NCBI RefSeq assembly: GCF_040655735.1
Contig: NZ_JBFAKK010000010.1
Coordinates: forward strand, 62,001-126,000
DNA from: Phytomonospora sp040655735
GTDB taxonomy: Bacteria > Actinomycetota > Actinomycetes > Mycobacteriales > Micromonosporaceae
Reading direction: 5' to 3'
Length of the DNA: 64,000 nt
The position numbers and the translations under genes were made by a program. Under the pieces are notes generated by a model. It made no database searches. It saw nothing but the letters and a program-made list of their open reading frames with translations, and was not told the origin of the DNA. Below are positions 41,962 to 51,688 of the stretch, piece after piece (position 1 is the first letter of the stretch; every line of letters begins with the position of its first letter).

Positions 41962-43361
41962 TCGCGCTGACACTGACCGAGATCGCGACCGCCGTGGGCG
42001 GTGAGCTCCACGGAGCGGCCGACCCGTCGGCGACGATCACCGGACCGGTCGAGCACGACTCCCGCAAGGTCGCCGAGGGCGGCCTGTTCGTCGCCATCAC
42101 CGGCGAGCGCTCCGACGGCCACGACTTCGCCCAGGGCGCCATCGCCGACGGTGCCCTGGCGGTCCTCGGGACGCGCCGTGTCGAAGGCGTGCCGATGATC
42201 CTGGTCGACGACCCGGTCGTCGCGCTCGGGAAACTCGCCCGCGCCGTCGTCGACCGCCTCGACGGGCTCACGATCGTGGCGATCACCGGCTCGCAGGGCA
42301 AGACGTCCACCAAGGACCTCGTCGCCCAGATGTGCGCGCGGCTCGGACCGACGGTCGCCAACCAGGGCAATCTCAACAACGAGCTCGGCTATCCCTACAC
42401 GGTCCTGCGCGCCGACGAGACGACCCGCTACCTGGTGGTGGAGTCCAGCGCCCGCGCGATCGGCGACATCGCCTACCTCTCGCGCATCGCGCCCCCCGAC
42501 GTCGCCGTCGTCCTCAACGTCGGCATCGCCCACATGGGCACCTTCGGCTCGCTGGACAACATCGCCGTGGCCAAGGGCGAGCTCATCGAGGCCCTGCCCG
42601 CCGAGGGCCTGGCCGTCCTCAACGCCGACGACCCCTTCGTGTCGGCCATGGCGCCGCGCACCAAGGCCCGCGTCCGCACCGTCGGCATGTCGGAGGGCGC
42701 CGGGCTGCGCGCCGTCGGCGTGGTCCTCGACGGGGCCGGTCGCGCGAGCTTCGAGCTGACCGGCACCGAGGGCACCGCCGCGGTGCGGCTGGGCCTCAGC
42801 GGCGCGCACATGGTCGGCAACGCCCTCTCGGCGGCCGCGGTCGCCCTCGAACTCGGCATGCCCTTCGCGGACCTGCCCGTGGCGCTCGGCGAGCTGCGCG
42901 TCGCCTCGGAGCGCCGGATGGACGTCTTCGACCGCGTCGACGGCGTCACCGTCATCGACGACAGCTACAACGCCAACCCCGATTCGATGGCCGCCGCGAT
43001 CCGCGCGCTGGCCGCGATCGGCGAGGGCCGGCGCCGGATCGCGGTGCTGGGCTACATGGCCGAACTCGCCGAGGGCGAACTCGAGTGTCACACCGCAGTG
43101 GGCAACCAGGCGGCCGACGCGGGCGTGTCCCTGTTGATCTCGGTACAGGACATCGCCGCGCCGATCAGTGACGCGGCGGCTGCGCGCGGTGTGGAGGCGG
43201 TGAACGTGCCCGACCAGGAGGCGGCGATCGCGAAGCTGTCCGGCGAGCTGCGGCCGGGCGACGTCGTGTTGGTCAAGGGTTCCCGATACCGTACGTGGAT
43301 CGTCGCGGACGAACTCCGCGGCGCCAAGGCGGACGACCAGTCCAAGGCGGAGGTCGCGTGA
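41958..43361 (+). CDS. murF: UDP-MurNAc-tripeptide-D-alanyl-D-alanine ligase
   Basis: A 467-residue Mur ligase adding D-Ala-D-Ala. Evidence: TGPVEHDSRKVAEGGLFVAITGERSDGHDF (N-domain), ATP loop VAITGSQGKTSTKDLVAQM, GNLNNELGYPYTVLRA, NVGIAHMGTFGSLDNIAVAKGEL and VIDDSYNANPDSMAAAIRAL. It is encoded with 4-bp overlaps both with murE before and mraY after (GTGA), so the block is translationally coupled. Confidence 0.96.
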   Translation: MIALTLTEIATAVGGELHGAADPSATITGPVEHDSRKVAEGGLFVAITGERSDGHDFAQGAIADGALAVLGTRRVEGVPMILVDDPVVALGKLARAVVDRLDGLTIVAITGSQGKTSTKDLVAQMCARLGPTVANQGNLNNELGYPYTVLRADETTRYLVVESSARAIGDIAYLSRIAPPDVAVVLNVGIAHMGTFGSLDNIAVAKGELIEALPAEGLAVLNADDPFVSAMAPRTKARVRTVGMSEGAGLRAVGVVLDGAGRASFELTGTEGTAAVRLGLSGAHMVGNALSAAAVALELGMPFADLPVALGELRVASERRMDVFDRVDGVTVIDDSYNANPDSMAAAIRALAAIGEGRRRIAVLGYMAELAEGELECHTAVGNQAADAGVSLLISVQDIAAPISDAAAARGVEAVNVPDQEAAIAKLSGELRPGDVVLVKGSRYRTWIVADELRGAKADDQSKAEVA

Positions 43362-44458
43362 GGTCGGTAATCGTCGCCGCGTTCGTGGCGTTCGGGATAT
43401 CGCTGTTCGGTACCCCGCTGGCGATCAAGGGCTTCACCCGCCTCAAGGCCGGTCAGCCGATCCGCACCGACGGTCCCGCCGCGCACCTGGCGAAGAAGGG
43501 CACGCCCACCATGGGCGGCGTCGTCTTCATCCTCGCCACGATCATCGCCTACGTCGTCGGGCACCTGGTGCTGCTGACGATCCCGGAGGTCCCGGGCCGC
43601 CCGCGCGGTTACACCCTCACCGGTGTGGTGCTGCTCGGGCTGCTGTTCTTCATGGGCCTGGTCGGATTCCTCGACGACTACCTCAAGGTCCGCCGGCGCA
43701 ACAGCGGCGGCCTCAACAAGCGCGGGAAGGTCCTCGGGCAGCTCATCGTGGGCGCCTTCTTCGGCTACCTGGCGCTGTACTTCCCGAGCGACTACGAGCC
43801 GCAGACGACCGTCGGCAGCCAGTTCATGTCCTTCGTGCGGGACATGCCCTACCTGGACCTGACGAAGATCGGCGCGGTCGTGCTGTTCGTCTTCGTCATC
43901 ATCGCCACCTCCAACGGCGTGAACCTCACCGACGGCCTCGACGGGCTGGCCACCGGCGCCTCGATCATGGTGCTCACCGCCTACGCGGTCATCGCGTTCT
44001 GGCAGTACCGCCACTGGTGCGGCGAGCCGGCCACGAACCTCTACTGCTACGAGGTCCGCGACCCGCTGGAGATCGCCCTGATCGCCGGGGCCGCCGCCGG
44101 GGCGTGCTTCGGCTTCCTGTGGTGGAACGCCTCGCCCGCGCGCATCTTCATGGGCGACACCGGCGCGCTGGGCCTCGGCGGACTCATCGGCGGACTCGCG
44201 CTGACCACGAAGACGATCCTGCTGCTGCCGATCGTCGGCCTGCTCTTCGTGATCATCACGATGTCGGTGATCATCCAGATCATCTCCTTCAAGACCACCG
44301 GGCGGCGCGTGTTCCGGATGGCGCCGCTCCAGCACCACTTCGAACTCGCCGGGTGGAGCGAGGTCAACATCGTGATCCGCTTCTGGATCATCGCCGGGAT
44401 CGGTGTGGCCATCGGCCTCGGCCTGTTCTACGCGGACTTCCTCAGGGTGGTGGGATGA
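43358..44458 (+). CDS. mraY: Phospho-MurNAc-pentapeptide-transferase
   Basis: A 366-residue polytopic enzyme of about ten helices that makes lipid I from undecaprenyl phosphate. It has KKGTPTMGGVVFILATI, the catalytic pair in FLDDYLKVRRRNSGGLNKRGK, NLTDGLDGLATG, WWNASPARIFMGDTGALGLGG and the C-terminal APLQHHFELAGWSE. The start is GTG 43358, overlapping the murF stop; an in-frame codon at 43295 lies inside murF. Confidence 0.96.
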   Translation: MRSVIVAAFVAFGISLFGTPLAIKGFTRLKAGQPIRTDGPAAHLAKKGTPTMGGVVFILATIIAYVVGHLVLLTIPEVPGRPRGYTLTGVVLLGLLFFMGLVGFLDDYLKVRRRNSGGLNKRGKVLGQLIVGAFFGYLALYFPSDYEPQTTVGSQFMSFVRDMPYLDLTKIGAVVLFVFVIIATSNGVNLTDGLDGLATGASIMVLTAYAVIAFWQYRHWCGEPATNLYCYEVRDPLEIALIAGAAAGACFGFLWWNASPARIFMGDTGALGLGGLIGGLALTTKTILLLPIVGLLFVIITMSVIIQIISFKTTGRRVFRMAPLQHHFELAGWSEVNIVIRFWIIAGIGVAIGLGLFYADFLRVVG

Positions 44459-45804
44459 GCGTGAAGGCTCTCGTCGCCGGGACCGGCATCGCCGGGACGG
44501 CCAGTGCGCGGGTGCTCCTCGAACGGGGAGCCGAGGTGACCGTCTACGACCGCGTCGACGGACCCGCCCTCGAAGCGCTGCATGAGGCGGGCGCCCGCGT
44601 CGTGCACGGTGAGGAGCCGCCGCTGGCGGTCCTCGACGAGGTCACCGACGTCGTGCTGTCGCCGGGCTTCGCCCCGCACCATCCGCTGGCGACGGCCGCG
44701 GTCGACCGAGGGCTCGACGTCTACTGCGAACCGGAGCTCGCCTGGCGCATCCGCCCCGAGGGCGGTGCCCCGTGGCTGGCGCTGACCGGGACGAACGGCA
44801 AGACCACGACCGTCACCATGCTCGCCTCGATCCTGTCGGCTGCCGGGCTGCGCAGCGCGGCCCTCGGCAACTTCGGCGTCCCGCTGGTGTCCGCCGTCGA
44901 CGCCGGCTACGACGTCCTGGCCGTTGAGCTGTCCAGTTTCCAGCTCCACTGGTCGCGCGACCTGGCGCCTGAGGCGGGCGCGATCCTCAACCTCGCCGAG
45001 GACCACCTGGAGTGGCACGGCGACTTCGACGCCTACGCCTCGGCCAAGACCAACATCTGGCGCGCCGGGGTGTGCATCGGCAACCTCGACGACGAGCTGA
45101 CCGCCGCGGCCCTCGCCGAGGCGAAGGGCCTGCACGTCGGTTTCACCCTGTCCCACCCGCCGGCCGGGTCCTTCGGCGTCATCGACGACACGCTCGTCGA
45201 CCACACCGGACCCGAACCCGTCGAGCTGTGCCGGACCTCCGACATCCTCCTGCCGGGGCGGCACAACATCGCCAACGCCCTCGCGGCGGCGACCCTCGCG
45301 CGGCTGCACGGCGTCAAGCCCGCCGCGATCGCCGAGGGCCTGCGCGGCTACCGTCCCGAACCGCACCGGATCGCGCACATAGCCACCGTCGGCGGGGTCG
45401 AGTACGTCGACGACAGCAAGGCCACCAGCCCGCACGCGGCGAACGTGTCGCTGGCCGCCTACGAGCGGATCGTGTGGATCGCCGGCGGCCAGCTCAAGGG
45501 CGTCGACGTCAACGAACTCGTCGCCGAGCACGCCCACCGCCTCCAAGGGGTCGTGCTTCTCGGCGTCGACCGCGCCGAACTCGCCGCCGCCGTACGGCGG
45601 CACGCTCCGCGGGTGCCGGTCGTCGACATCGCCGACACCGCGCCGGAGCCGGCGATGACCGAGGCCGTCACGGCCGCCGCCCGCATGGCCCACGACGGCG
45701 ACACGGTGCTCCTCGCGCCGGTCGGGGCCTCGAAGGACATGTACCGGGGCTATCCGCACCGGGGCATCGCCTTCGCCGAGGCGGTGGAGGGTCTGACCCG
45801 ATGA
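44455..45804 (+). CDS. murD: UDP-MurNAc-L-alanine-D-glutamate ligase
   Basis: A 449-residue Mur ligase. The N-terminal domain starts VKALVAGTGIAGTASARVLLERGAEVTVYD; the ATP loop is ALTGTNGKTTTVTMLASIL; then NFGVPLV, ELSSFQLHW, LNLAEDHLEWHG, and in the C-terminal domain YVDDSKATSPHAANVSL and VLLAPVGASKDMY. It adds D-Glu to UDP-MurNAc-L-Ala in the cytoplasm. ATG 44455 overlaps mraY by 4 bp, and the stop overlaps ftsW by 4 bp. The frame is also open upstream inside mraY; that part is not coding. Confidence 0.95.
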   Translation: MSVKALVAGTGIAGTASARVLLERGAEVTVYDRVDGPALEALHEAGARVVHGEEPPLAVLDEVTDVVLSPGFAPHHPLATAAVDRGLDVYCEPELAWRIRPEGGAPWLALTGTNGKTTTVTMLASILSAAGLRSAALGNFGVPLVSAVDAGYDVLAVELSSFQLHWSRDLAPEAGAILNLAEDHLEWHGDFDAYASAKTNIWRAGVCIGNLDDELTAAALAEAKGLHVGFTLSHPPAGSFGVIDDTLVDHTGPEPVELCRTSDILLPGRHNIANALAAATLARLHGVKPAAIAEGLRGYRPEPHRIAHIATVGGVEYVDDSKATSPHAANVSLAAYERIVWIAGGQLKGVDVNELVAEHAHRLQGVVLLGVDRAELAAAVRRHAPRVPVVDIADTAPEPAMTEAVTAAARMAHDGDTVLLAPVGASKDMYRGYPHRGIAFAEAVEGLTR

Positions 45805-47066
45805 GCGAACGGTCGCAGCCCCTCGCCGCCCTGCGCGGCCTGCTCGACCGCCCCCTCGCCTCGTACTACCTCCTGCTGTCCTCGGCCGGCCTGCTCGTGA
45901 TCATCGGCCTGGTCATGGTGTTCTCCGCGACCATGGTCGAGGCCTACGCCGAGGTCGGCAGCTCCTTCGCGGCCATCGCCAAGCAGGCGACCTGGGCCGT
46001 GGTCGGCCTGTTCGGCTTCTGGTTCGCCCAGCGTCTCCCGGTGCGCACCTACCGCGGGATCGGGCGGCCCCTGCTGGTCGCCTCGGCGATCCTGCTCGCC
46101 GTCCTGGTCGTGTTCCCCTACGTCAGCGCCGGCCCGTTTCGCACCGAGGAGCTGTGGATCATCTTCGGGCCGGTGCAGGTCCAGCCCTCGGAGATGGCGA
46201 AGTTCGCGCTGCTGCTGTGGGGCGCCGACCTGCTCGTCCGCAAGGGCCCCAAGATCGCGCTGTGGCGCGAGCTGGCCGTCCCGCTGTTCCCGACGACGGC
46301 GATCATCCTCGTCCTGGTCGGCTTCCGCGACCTCGGCACGATGCTGATCATGCTGTGCATGTTCATGGGCCTGCTGTGGACCGCCGGGGTGCGCCTGCGG
46401 TTGCTCGGCGGAATGCTCAGCGCCGGCTTCGTCGGCGCCATGGTCCTGGTCGTGCTGGCCAGCCACCGGATGGAACGCTTCGTGTCCTTCCAGAACCCCG
46501 AGGACTACGCCGACGACTGGGGCTACCAGGCCATCCAGGGCTACTACGCCATCGCCGACGGCGGCTGGTTCGGCGTCGGCCTCGGCGAGAGCAAGCAGAA
46601 GTGGGAGTGGCTGCCCAACGGTCACAACGACTTCATCTTCGCGCTGATCGCCGAGGAGCTCGGACTCGTCGGCTGCGCGGTGATCCTGGCCCTGTTCGCC
46701 GTCCTCACCTACGCCGGGCTGCGCATCGCCCGCCGTGTCAACGACCCCTTCCGCCGCCTGGTCGCCGCGGGGGCGACCTTCTGGCTCGCCGGGCAGGCCG
46801 TGATCAACATCGGGGGCGTGGTCGGGCTCATGCCCATCACAGGCGTCCCGCTGCCGTTGATCTCCGACGGCGGCAGCGCGCTGGTCGTCACGCTGGTCCT
46901 GCTGGGCATGCTGGCGTCCTTCGCGAGAGCCGAACCCGAGGCCGCGAGCGCGTTGCGCGCCCGCAATCCGGGTAAGTGGGTACGCGTACTCTGGGCACCC
47001 CTGCCCCCGCTGCAGCGAGGCGGTGACCGGGGTGACCGGAAGCCCACCCGGACCCGGACCAAGTAG
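45801..47066 (+). CDS. ftsW: Septal peptidoglycan polymerase (SEDS) FtsW
   Basis: A 421-residue SEDS glycosyltransferase with about ten helices. Typical are YYLLLSSAGLLVIIGLVMVFSATMVEAY, FGPVQVQPSEMAKFALLLWGADLL, GFRDLGTMLIMLCMFMGLLWTAGV, LGESKQKWEWLPNGHNDFIFALIAEELGLVG and GVVGLMPITGVPLPLISDGGSALV, including the catalytic Asp region. It polymerises lipid II at the septum with FtsI. It overlaps murD by 4 bp. The cytoplasmic tail is basic and fairly short. Confidence 0.96.
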   Translation: MSERSQPLAALRGLLDRPLASYYLLLSSAGLLVIIGLVMVFSATMVEAYAEVGSSFAAIAKQATWAVVGLFGFWFAQRLPVRTYRGIGRPLLVASAILLAVLVVFPYVSAGPFRTEELWIIFGPVQVQPSEMAKFALLLWGADLLVRKGPKIALWRELAVPLFPTTAIILVLVGFRDLGTMLIMLCMFMGLLWTAGVRLRLLGGMLSAGFVGAMVLVVLASHRMERFVSFQNPEDYADDWGYQAIQGYYAIADGGWFGVGLGESKQKWEWLPNGHNDFIFALIAEELGLVGCAVILALFAVLTYAGLRIARRVNDPFRRLVAAGATFWLAGQAVINIGGVVGLMPITGVPLPLISDGGSALVVTLVLLGMLASFARAEPEAASALRARNPGKWVRVLWAPLPPLQRGGDRGDRKPTRTRTK

Positions 47067-47113
47067 CCGTTCCCCCTCGCCGTGCTCGTGGCGCGAGACG
47101 ACAAAAGGAGTGC

Positions 47114-48232
47114 ATGCAGATGACCCCGATCCGTTCCGTGGTGCTCGCCGGGGGAGGGACGGGAGGGCACATCTACCCTCTCCTCGCCTACGCCGACTGC
47201 CTTCGGCGGCATGACCCGGACATCAGGATCACCTGCATCGGCACGCCCAAGGGCCTTGAGGCCGACATCATCCCCAAGCACGGCTACGACCTGCGGATGG
47301 TCCCGGCCCACCAGCTTCCCCGCAAGGTCAACATGGATCTCGTGCTGACCCTGCCGCGCATGGCCCGCGCCCGCAAGGTCACCCGGGAACTGCTCGACGA
47401 GGTCTCCGCCGACGTGGTCGTCGGTTTCGGCGGCTACGTCTCGGTGCCGGCCTACCTCGCGGCGAAGTCGCGCAAGACGCCGATGGTGATCTTCGAGTTC
47501 AACGACCCGCCGGGCTTCGCCAACAAGCTCGCCATGCGCTACAGCAACAACCTCGCCATCGGCTTCGAGCACCTGACCCGCACGGTCCCGATGCTGGCAG
47601 GCGGCACCGTCACCGGCGTCCCGCTGCGCCGCGACATCTCCACGCTCGACCGGGCCGCGCAGCGCGCCGCCGCCCGCCAGCACTTCGGGCTCGACCCGTA
47701 CCGGCCGACCCTGTTCGTGTTCGGCGCCTCCCAGGGCGCCCGCTCGATCAACAACGCCGTCCTCGGTTCGGCCCGCGCCCTCACCGACGCCGGCATCCAG
47801 GTCCTGCACGTCATCGGTGCCCGCCGCGACGATCCCGTCGAGGTTCCCTCGGGCCTGGCGGCGCCGTACGTGACGATGCCGTTCCTGTCGGAGATGCACC
47901 TCGGCTACGCCGCCGCCGACCTGGTCATGTGCCGGGGCGGGGCGATGACCTGCGCCGAGGTGGCAGCCGTCGGACTGCCCGCCGCCTACGTGCCGCTCCC
48001 GTGGGGCAACAAGGAGCAGTACCGCAACGTCCGCCCGATCGTCGACTCCGGCGGCGGCCTGCTCGTCGAGGACGAGCAGCTCTCGCCCGAACTCGTCGTG
48101 CGCGATCTGATCCCGATCCTGCTCGACTCCTCGCGCCTGGCGCAGATGGGCGCCAGCGCGCGGGCCTTCGGCCGCACGAACGGTGACGAGTCCTTGCGCG
48201 AGTTCATGTACGAATCGGTGGCCCGCGGATGA
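47114..48232 (+). CDS. murG: UDP-GlcNAc transferase MurG (lipid II synthase)
   Basis: A 372-residue GT-B glycosyltransferase turning lipid I into lipid II on the cytoplasmic face. The N-terminal glycine loop is VLAGGGTGGHIYPLLAYADCL; then VVGFGGYVSVPAYLAA, LFVFGASQGARSINNAVL and VMCRGGAMTCAEVAAVGLPAAYVPLPWGNKEQYRNV, which binds UDP-GlcNAc. AAAGGAG sits three bases before ATG 47114 and nine before ATG 47120, so the latter may be the real start. The overlap with murC is 4 bp. The expected MurG N-terminal length is kept either way. Confidence 0.95.
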   Translation: MQMTPIRSVVLAGGGTGGHIYPLLAYADCLRRHDPDIRITCIGTPKGLEADIIPKHGYDLRMVPAHQLPRKVNMDLVLTLPRMARARKVTRELLDEVSADVVVGFGGYVSVPAYLAAKSRKTPMVIFEFNDPPGFANKLAMRYSNNLAIGFEHLTRTVPMLAGGTVTGVPLRRDISTLDRAAQRAAARQHFGLDPYRPTLFVFGASQGARSINNAVLGSARALTDAGIQVLHVIGARRDDPVEVPSGLAAPYVTMPFLSEMHLGYAAADLVMCRGGAMTCAEVAAVGLPAAYVPLPWGNKEQYRNVRPIVDSGGGLLVEDEQLSPELVVRDLIPILLDSSRLAQMGASARAFGRTNGDESLREFMYESVARG

Positions 48233-49662
48233 AGATCGAACCCATGCACTCACCCACAGATGACGGCGTGACCGCCGAGGACCTCGGCCGTGTCCTGTTC
48301 ATCGGCATCGGCGGCGTCGGCATGAGCGGCCTTGCCCGCCTCTACGCCACCCGCGGCCTGCCGGTCGGCGGCAGCGAGCTGCACGACTGGCCGTCCCTGC
48401 CCGAGCTGGCCGCCCTCGGTGTGACGATCCACCGCGAGCACGCGGCCGCCAACCTCGACGGCGTCGACACCGTGGTGCGCTCCACCGCGATCCCCGACTC
48501 CCACGTCGAGGTCGCCGAAGCCCACCGCAGAGGCGTTCGCGTCATGCACCGCTCGGAGGCGCTCGCCGCCGCGATGACCGGCCGCCGCTCGGTGGTGATC
48601 GCCGGAACGCACGGCAAGACCACCACCACGGCGATGACCACCGAGATCCTCGTCGGCGCCGGCCTCGACCCGTCCTACGTCAACGGCGGCGAGGCCTCGG
48701 TGTCGGGGAGCAGCGGTCAGCACGGCGACGGCGACCTCATCGTCATCGAGGCCGACGAGCACGACCGGACCTTCCTGCGGTACCGGCCCCACATCGCGAT
48801 CATCACCAACGTCGACGCCGACCACCTCAACAACTACGGCGACATCGACAACCTGGAGGCGGCCTTCGCGGAGTTCGGGCGCGCCACCGACGCCGACGGC
48901 CTGATCATCCTGTGCGCCGACGACGAGCGCACCCGCCGCATCGCCGAGACGCTGCGGTCGGAGGGCCGCGACGTCGCCACCTACGGGACCGCCGCCGACG
49001 CGACCCTGCGCATCGACAAGGTGCACTCCACCAGCGACGGCGTGTCGTACCACGCGACCTACGAGGACGCCCCGCTCGGCGAGTTCTTCCTGCCCGTCCC
49101 GGGCGCGCACCTGGGCCTCAACAGCGCCGCCGCGCTGCTGGCCGCCCTGCGCCTCGGCCTGGAACCCGAGCAGGTGCGAGCCGGTCTCGCCTCGTTCAGC
49201 GGGGTCCGCCGCCGCTTCGAGCTGCGCGGAGAGGCCGGGGGCGCGCGCGTTTACGACGAGTACGCCTACCACCCGACGGCGATGAAGGCCGCGCTGTCGA
49301 CGCTGGCCGGCATCCGCGAAGGCGGCCGCCTCATCGTGGTCTTCCAGCCCTACCGTGCATACCGGACCAGGGACCTGCGCGCCGAGATCGCCGAGGCCCT
49401 CGCGATCGCCGACCAGGTCGTGGTCATGGAGGTCTTCGGTCCCGGCGAGGACGTGCCGCTCAGCGAGGGCGGCGTGGCGCTCCACGCGGCCGTCGCGCTG
49501 CCCGACGAGGACAAGGTCTTCGTCCCCGAGTGGGACGACGTGCCCGGCGAGGTCGCCTCGCGCGTCCGGCCGGGCGACCTGGTGGTGACCATGGGGGCAC
49601 CACCGCTGTCGCTCATGCCGCCGGTGATCCTCGCGGCGCTGGGCGGTCCGTCGAACACATAG
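48229..49662 (+). CDS. murC: UDP-MurNAc-L-alanine ligase
   Basis: A 477-residue Mur ligase joining L-Ala to UDP-MurNAc. It has LFIGIGGVGMSGLARLYATRGLPVGGSE, the ATP loop VIAGTHGKTTTTAMTTEIL, VIEADEHDRTFLRYRPHIAIITNVDADHLNNYG, and YDEYAYHPTAMKAALSTL with VFQPYRAYRTRDLRAEI in the C-terminal domain. It overlaps murG by 4 bp. In many relatives murB and sometimes ddl follow; here ftsQ starts 25 bp later with neither between. Confidence 0.95.
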   Translation: MKIEPMHSPTDDGVTAEDLGRVLFIGIGGVGMSGLARLYATRGLPVGGSELHDWPSLPELAALGVTIHREHAAANLDGVDTVVRSTAIPDSHVEVAEAHRRGVRVMHRSEALAAAMTGRRSVVIAGTHGKTTTTAMTTEILVGAGLDPSYVNGGEASVSGSSGQHGDGDLIVIEADEHDRTFLRYRPHIAIITNVDADHLNNYGDIDNLEAAFAEFGRATDADGLIILCADDERTRRIAETLRSEGRDVATYGTAADATLRIDKVHSTSDGVSYHATYEDAPLGEFFLPVPGAHLGLNSAAALLAALRLGLEPEQVRAGLASFSGVRRRFELRGEAGGARVYDEYAYHPTAMKAALSTLAGIREGGRLIVVFQPYRAYRTRDLRAEIAEALAIADQVVVMEVFGPGEDVPLSEGGVALHAAVALPDEDKVFVPEWDDVPGEVASRVRPGDLVVTMGAPPLSLMPPVILAALGGPSNT

Positions 49663-49686
49663 GACAACGACACACAGGGGGCGCGA

Positions 49687-50403
49687 GTGCGCGACTGGCA
49701 ATTGGTCAAACTGGCCCGGGCCACGAAACTGCCGCGAATCAGCCGCGCCATGCGCTTCGGGATCCTGGCGGCGGTGGTCCTCACCGTCGCCGGGGCCTGG
49801 ATCCTCTACGGTTCGAGCGCCTTCGCGGTCACCGAGGTCCTGGTCAAGGGCGCGACCTTCGTCGAGACCGACCGGATCCGGCTGGCCGCCGACGTTGCGA
49901 AGGGAACCGCCCTCGCCGCCATCGACACCGATGAGGTGGCCGAGCGGGTACGGGGCGTCGCGCCGGTCGCCGAGGCGATCGTGTCCCGCGACTGGCCGCA
50001 CACGCTTGTCGTGGAGATCACCGAGCGCACGCCCTATCTCGCCGTTCCGGGTGATGGGGGAGTGGGTCTGGTGGACAGTTCTGGAGTGGCGTACCGCACG
50101 GTCGAGGAGATTCCGCCGGGAATCTGGCCGGTCGAACTGAAAACGCCCGGGCCACAAGATCCCGCCACGATCGGCGTCCTCAGTGTTCTGTCCTCATTGG
50201 GCGAGCGCTTGCGAGCCGAACTCTTGTCCATCTCGGCACCCGCTCCCACCCGTATTGAGCTGCGGCTCAAGGGCGGACGGACTATCTTCTGGGGAGACGC
50301 CACGGACAACGTGGCCAAGTCGGAGGTGGCGACCGTCCTATTGGCACGGTCGGCCGATCATCTCGATGTCAGTGCCCCCGGGGTGCCGACAGTCCGCGAT
50401 TAG
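49687..50403 (+). CDS. ftsQ: Cell division protein FtsQ
   Basis: A 238-residue bitopic protein. A short basic cytoplasmic part, one membrane helix (FGILAAVVLTVAGAWILYGSSAF), then a POTRA domain (VTEVLVKGATFVETDRIRLAADVAKGTALAAID) and the FtsQ region (VSRDWPHTLVVEITERTPYLAV, VGLVDSSGVAYRTVEE). It recruits FtsL/FtsB to the septum. The start is GTG 49687 after ACACAGGGGGCGCGA. The extracytoplasmic part is compact but complete. Confidence 0.92.
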   Translation: MRDWQLVKLARATKLPRISRAMRFGILAAVVLTVAGAWILYGSSAFAVTEVLVKGATFVETDRIRLAADVAKGTALAAIDTDEVAERVRGVAPVAEAIVSRDWPHTLVVEITERTPYLAVPGDGGVGLVDSSGVAYRTVEEIPPGIWPVELKTPGPQDPATIGVLSVLSSLGERLRAELLSISAPAPTRIELRLKGGRTIFWGDATDNVAKSEVATVLLARSADHLDVSAPGVPTVRD

Positions 50404-50444
50404 GGGAATATGTGCGAAGATCGGCGACACGCCGGGGCGCATCC

Positions 50445-50473
50445 TTGGCTGCCGGGGATGAGCACCATACTTT
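50445..50473 (+). promoter_or_regulatory. Probable ftsZ promoter
   Basis: TTGGCT (50445-50450) and TACTTT (50468-50473) are separated by 17 bp in the 184-bp ftsQ-ftsZ gap, the only sizeable same-strand gap between murE and sepF. Separate ftsZ promoters at this place are known in other actinobacteria. Confidence 0.5.
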
Positions 50474-50587
50474 GCGGACAGGCACGTATTGAACATGACC
50501 GCCCTATTGGGACTCACCAGGATCTAGAGCTTGCGCGTCGAGCCCACCTCTCAACATCGGGCCGGCCAGGGGAAGGGAAGGCATCCG

Positions 50588-51688
50588 ATGACACCTCCAC
50601 ATAATTACCTAGCGGTCATCAAGGTTGTCGGCATCGGCGGCGGTGGAGTCAACGCGGTCAACCGGATGATCGAGGCGGGGCTCAAAGGCGTCGAGTTCAT
50701 CGCCATCAACACCGATGCCCAGGCATTGCTGATGAGCGACGCCGACGTCAAGCTCGACGTCGGCCGCGAGTTGACCCGGGGACTGGGCGCCGGCGCCAAT
50801 CCGGAGGTCGGCCAGAAGGCCGCCGAGGACCACCGCGACGAGATCGAAGAGGTGCTCAAGGGCGCCGACATGGTCTTCGTGACATGCGGCGAAGGCGGTG
50901 GCACGGGCACCGGCGGCGCGCCGGTGGTCGCCAACATCGCCCGCAAGATCGGCGCGCTGACGATCGGCGTGGTCACCCGCCCCTTCTCCTTCGAGGGGAA
51001 GAGGCGGCAGTCGCAGGCGGAGGAGGGAATAGACTCCCTCCGCAACGAGTGCGACACCTTGATCGTCATCCCGAACGACCGACTGCTGCACATGGGCGAC
51101 CGGGGCATCTCCATGATGGACGCCTTCCGGCTCGCCGACCAGGTGCTGCTGTCGGGTGTCCAGGGCATCACCGACCTGATCACCACCCCTGGCCTGATCA
51201 ACCTGGACTTCGCCGACGTCAAGAGCGTGATGAGCGGTGCCGGTTCGGCCCTCATGGGCATCGGCAGCGCCCGTGGCGAGAGCCGTGCCGTCGAGGCCGC
51301 CCAGGCCGCGATCTCCAGCCCGCTGCTGGAGCAGAGCATGGACGGGGCCCGGGGGGTCCTGCTGTCCATCGCGGGTGGATCGGACCTCGGTCTCTTCGAG
51401 ATCAACGACGCCGCCCAGCTGGTCACCGACGCCGCCCACTCCGACGCCAACATCATCTTCGGTGCGGTCATCGACGACGCTTTGGGTGACGAGGTGCGCG
51501 TCACCGTCATAGCCGCCGGGTTCGACAGCGGCGAGCCGACCTACAAGCCCGTCGAAGCGACCAGGCCGATCCCGGCCGAGCGGGTCGAGCAGCCCGTCGA
51601 GCCCGTCCGTCACCACCCGCCGACCCAGCCGTCGAAGGTCCTCTTCGACGACGTCGACGTCCCCGACTTCCTGAAGAACGGGGCATGA
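50588..51688 (+). CDS. ftsZ: Cell division GTPase FtsZ
   Basis: A 366-residue tubulin homologue forming the Z ring. It begins NYLAVIKVVGIGGGGVNAVNRMIE, has the tubulin signature GGGTGTG at 103-109, the NDRLLHM and FRLADQVLLSGVQGITDLI segments, the T7-loop LINLDFADVKSVM, and ends DVDVPDFLKNGA, the conserved C-terminal peptide that SepF binds. ATG 50588 follows GAAGGGAAGG. No ftsA is present; SepF encoded downstream is the expected membrane anchor. Confidence 0.97.
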   Translation: MTPPHNYLAVIKVVGIGGGGVNAVNRMIEAGLKGVEFIAINTDAQALLMSDADVKLDVGRELTRGLGAGANPEVGQKAAEDHRDEIEEVLKGADMVFVTCGEGGGTGTGGAPVVANIARKIGALTIGVVTRPFSFEGKRRQSQAEEGIDSLRNECDTLIVIPNDRLLHMGDRGISMMDAFRLADQVLLSGVQGITDLITTPGLINLDFADVKSVMSGAGSALMGIGSARGESRAVEAAQAAISSPLLEQSMDGARGVLLSIAGGSDLGLFEINDAAQLVTDAAHSDANIIFGAVIDDALGDEVRVTVIAAGFDSGEPTYKPVEATRPIPAERVEQPVEPVRHHPPTQPSKVLFDDVDVPDFLKNGA

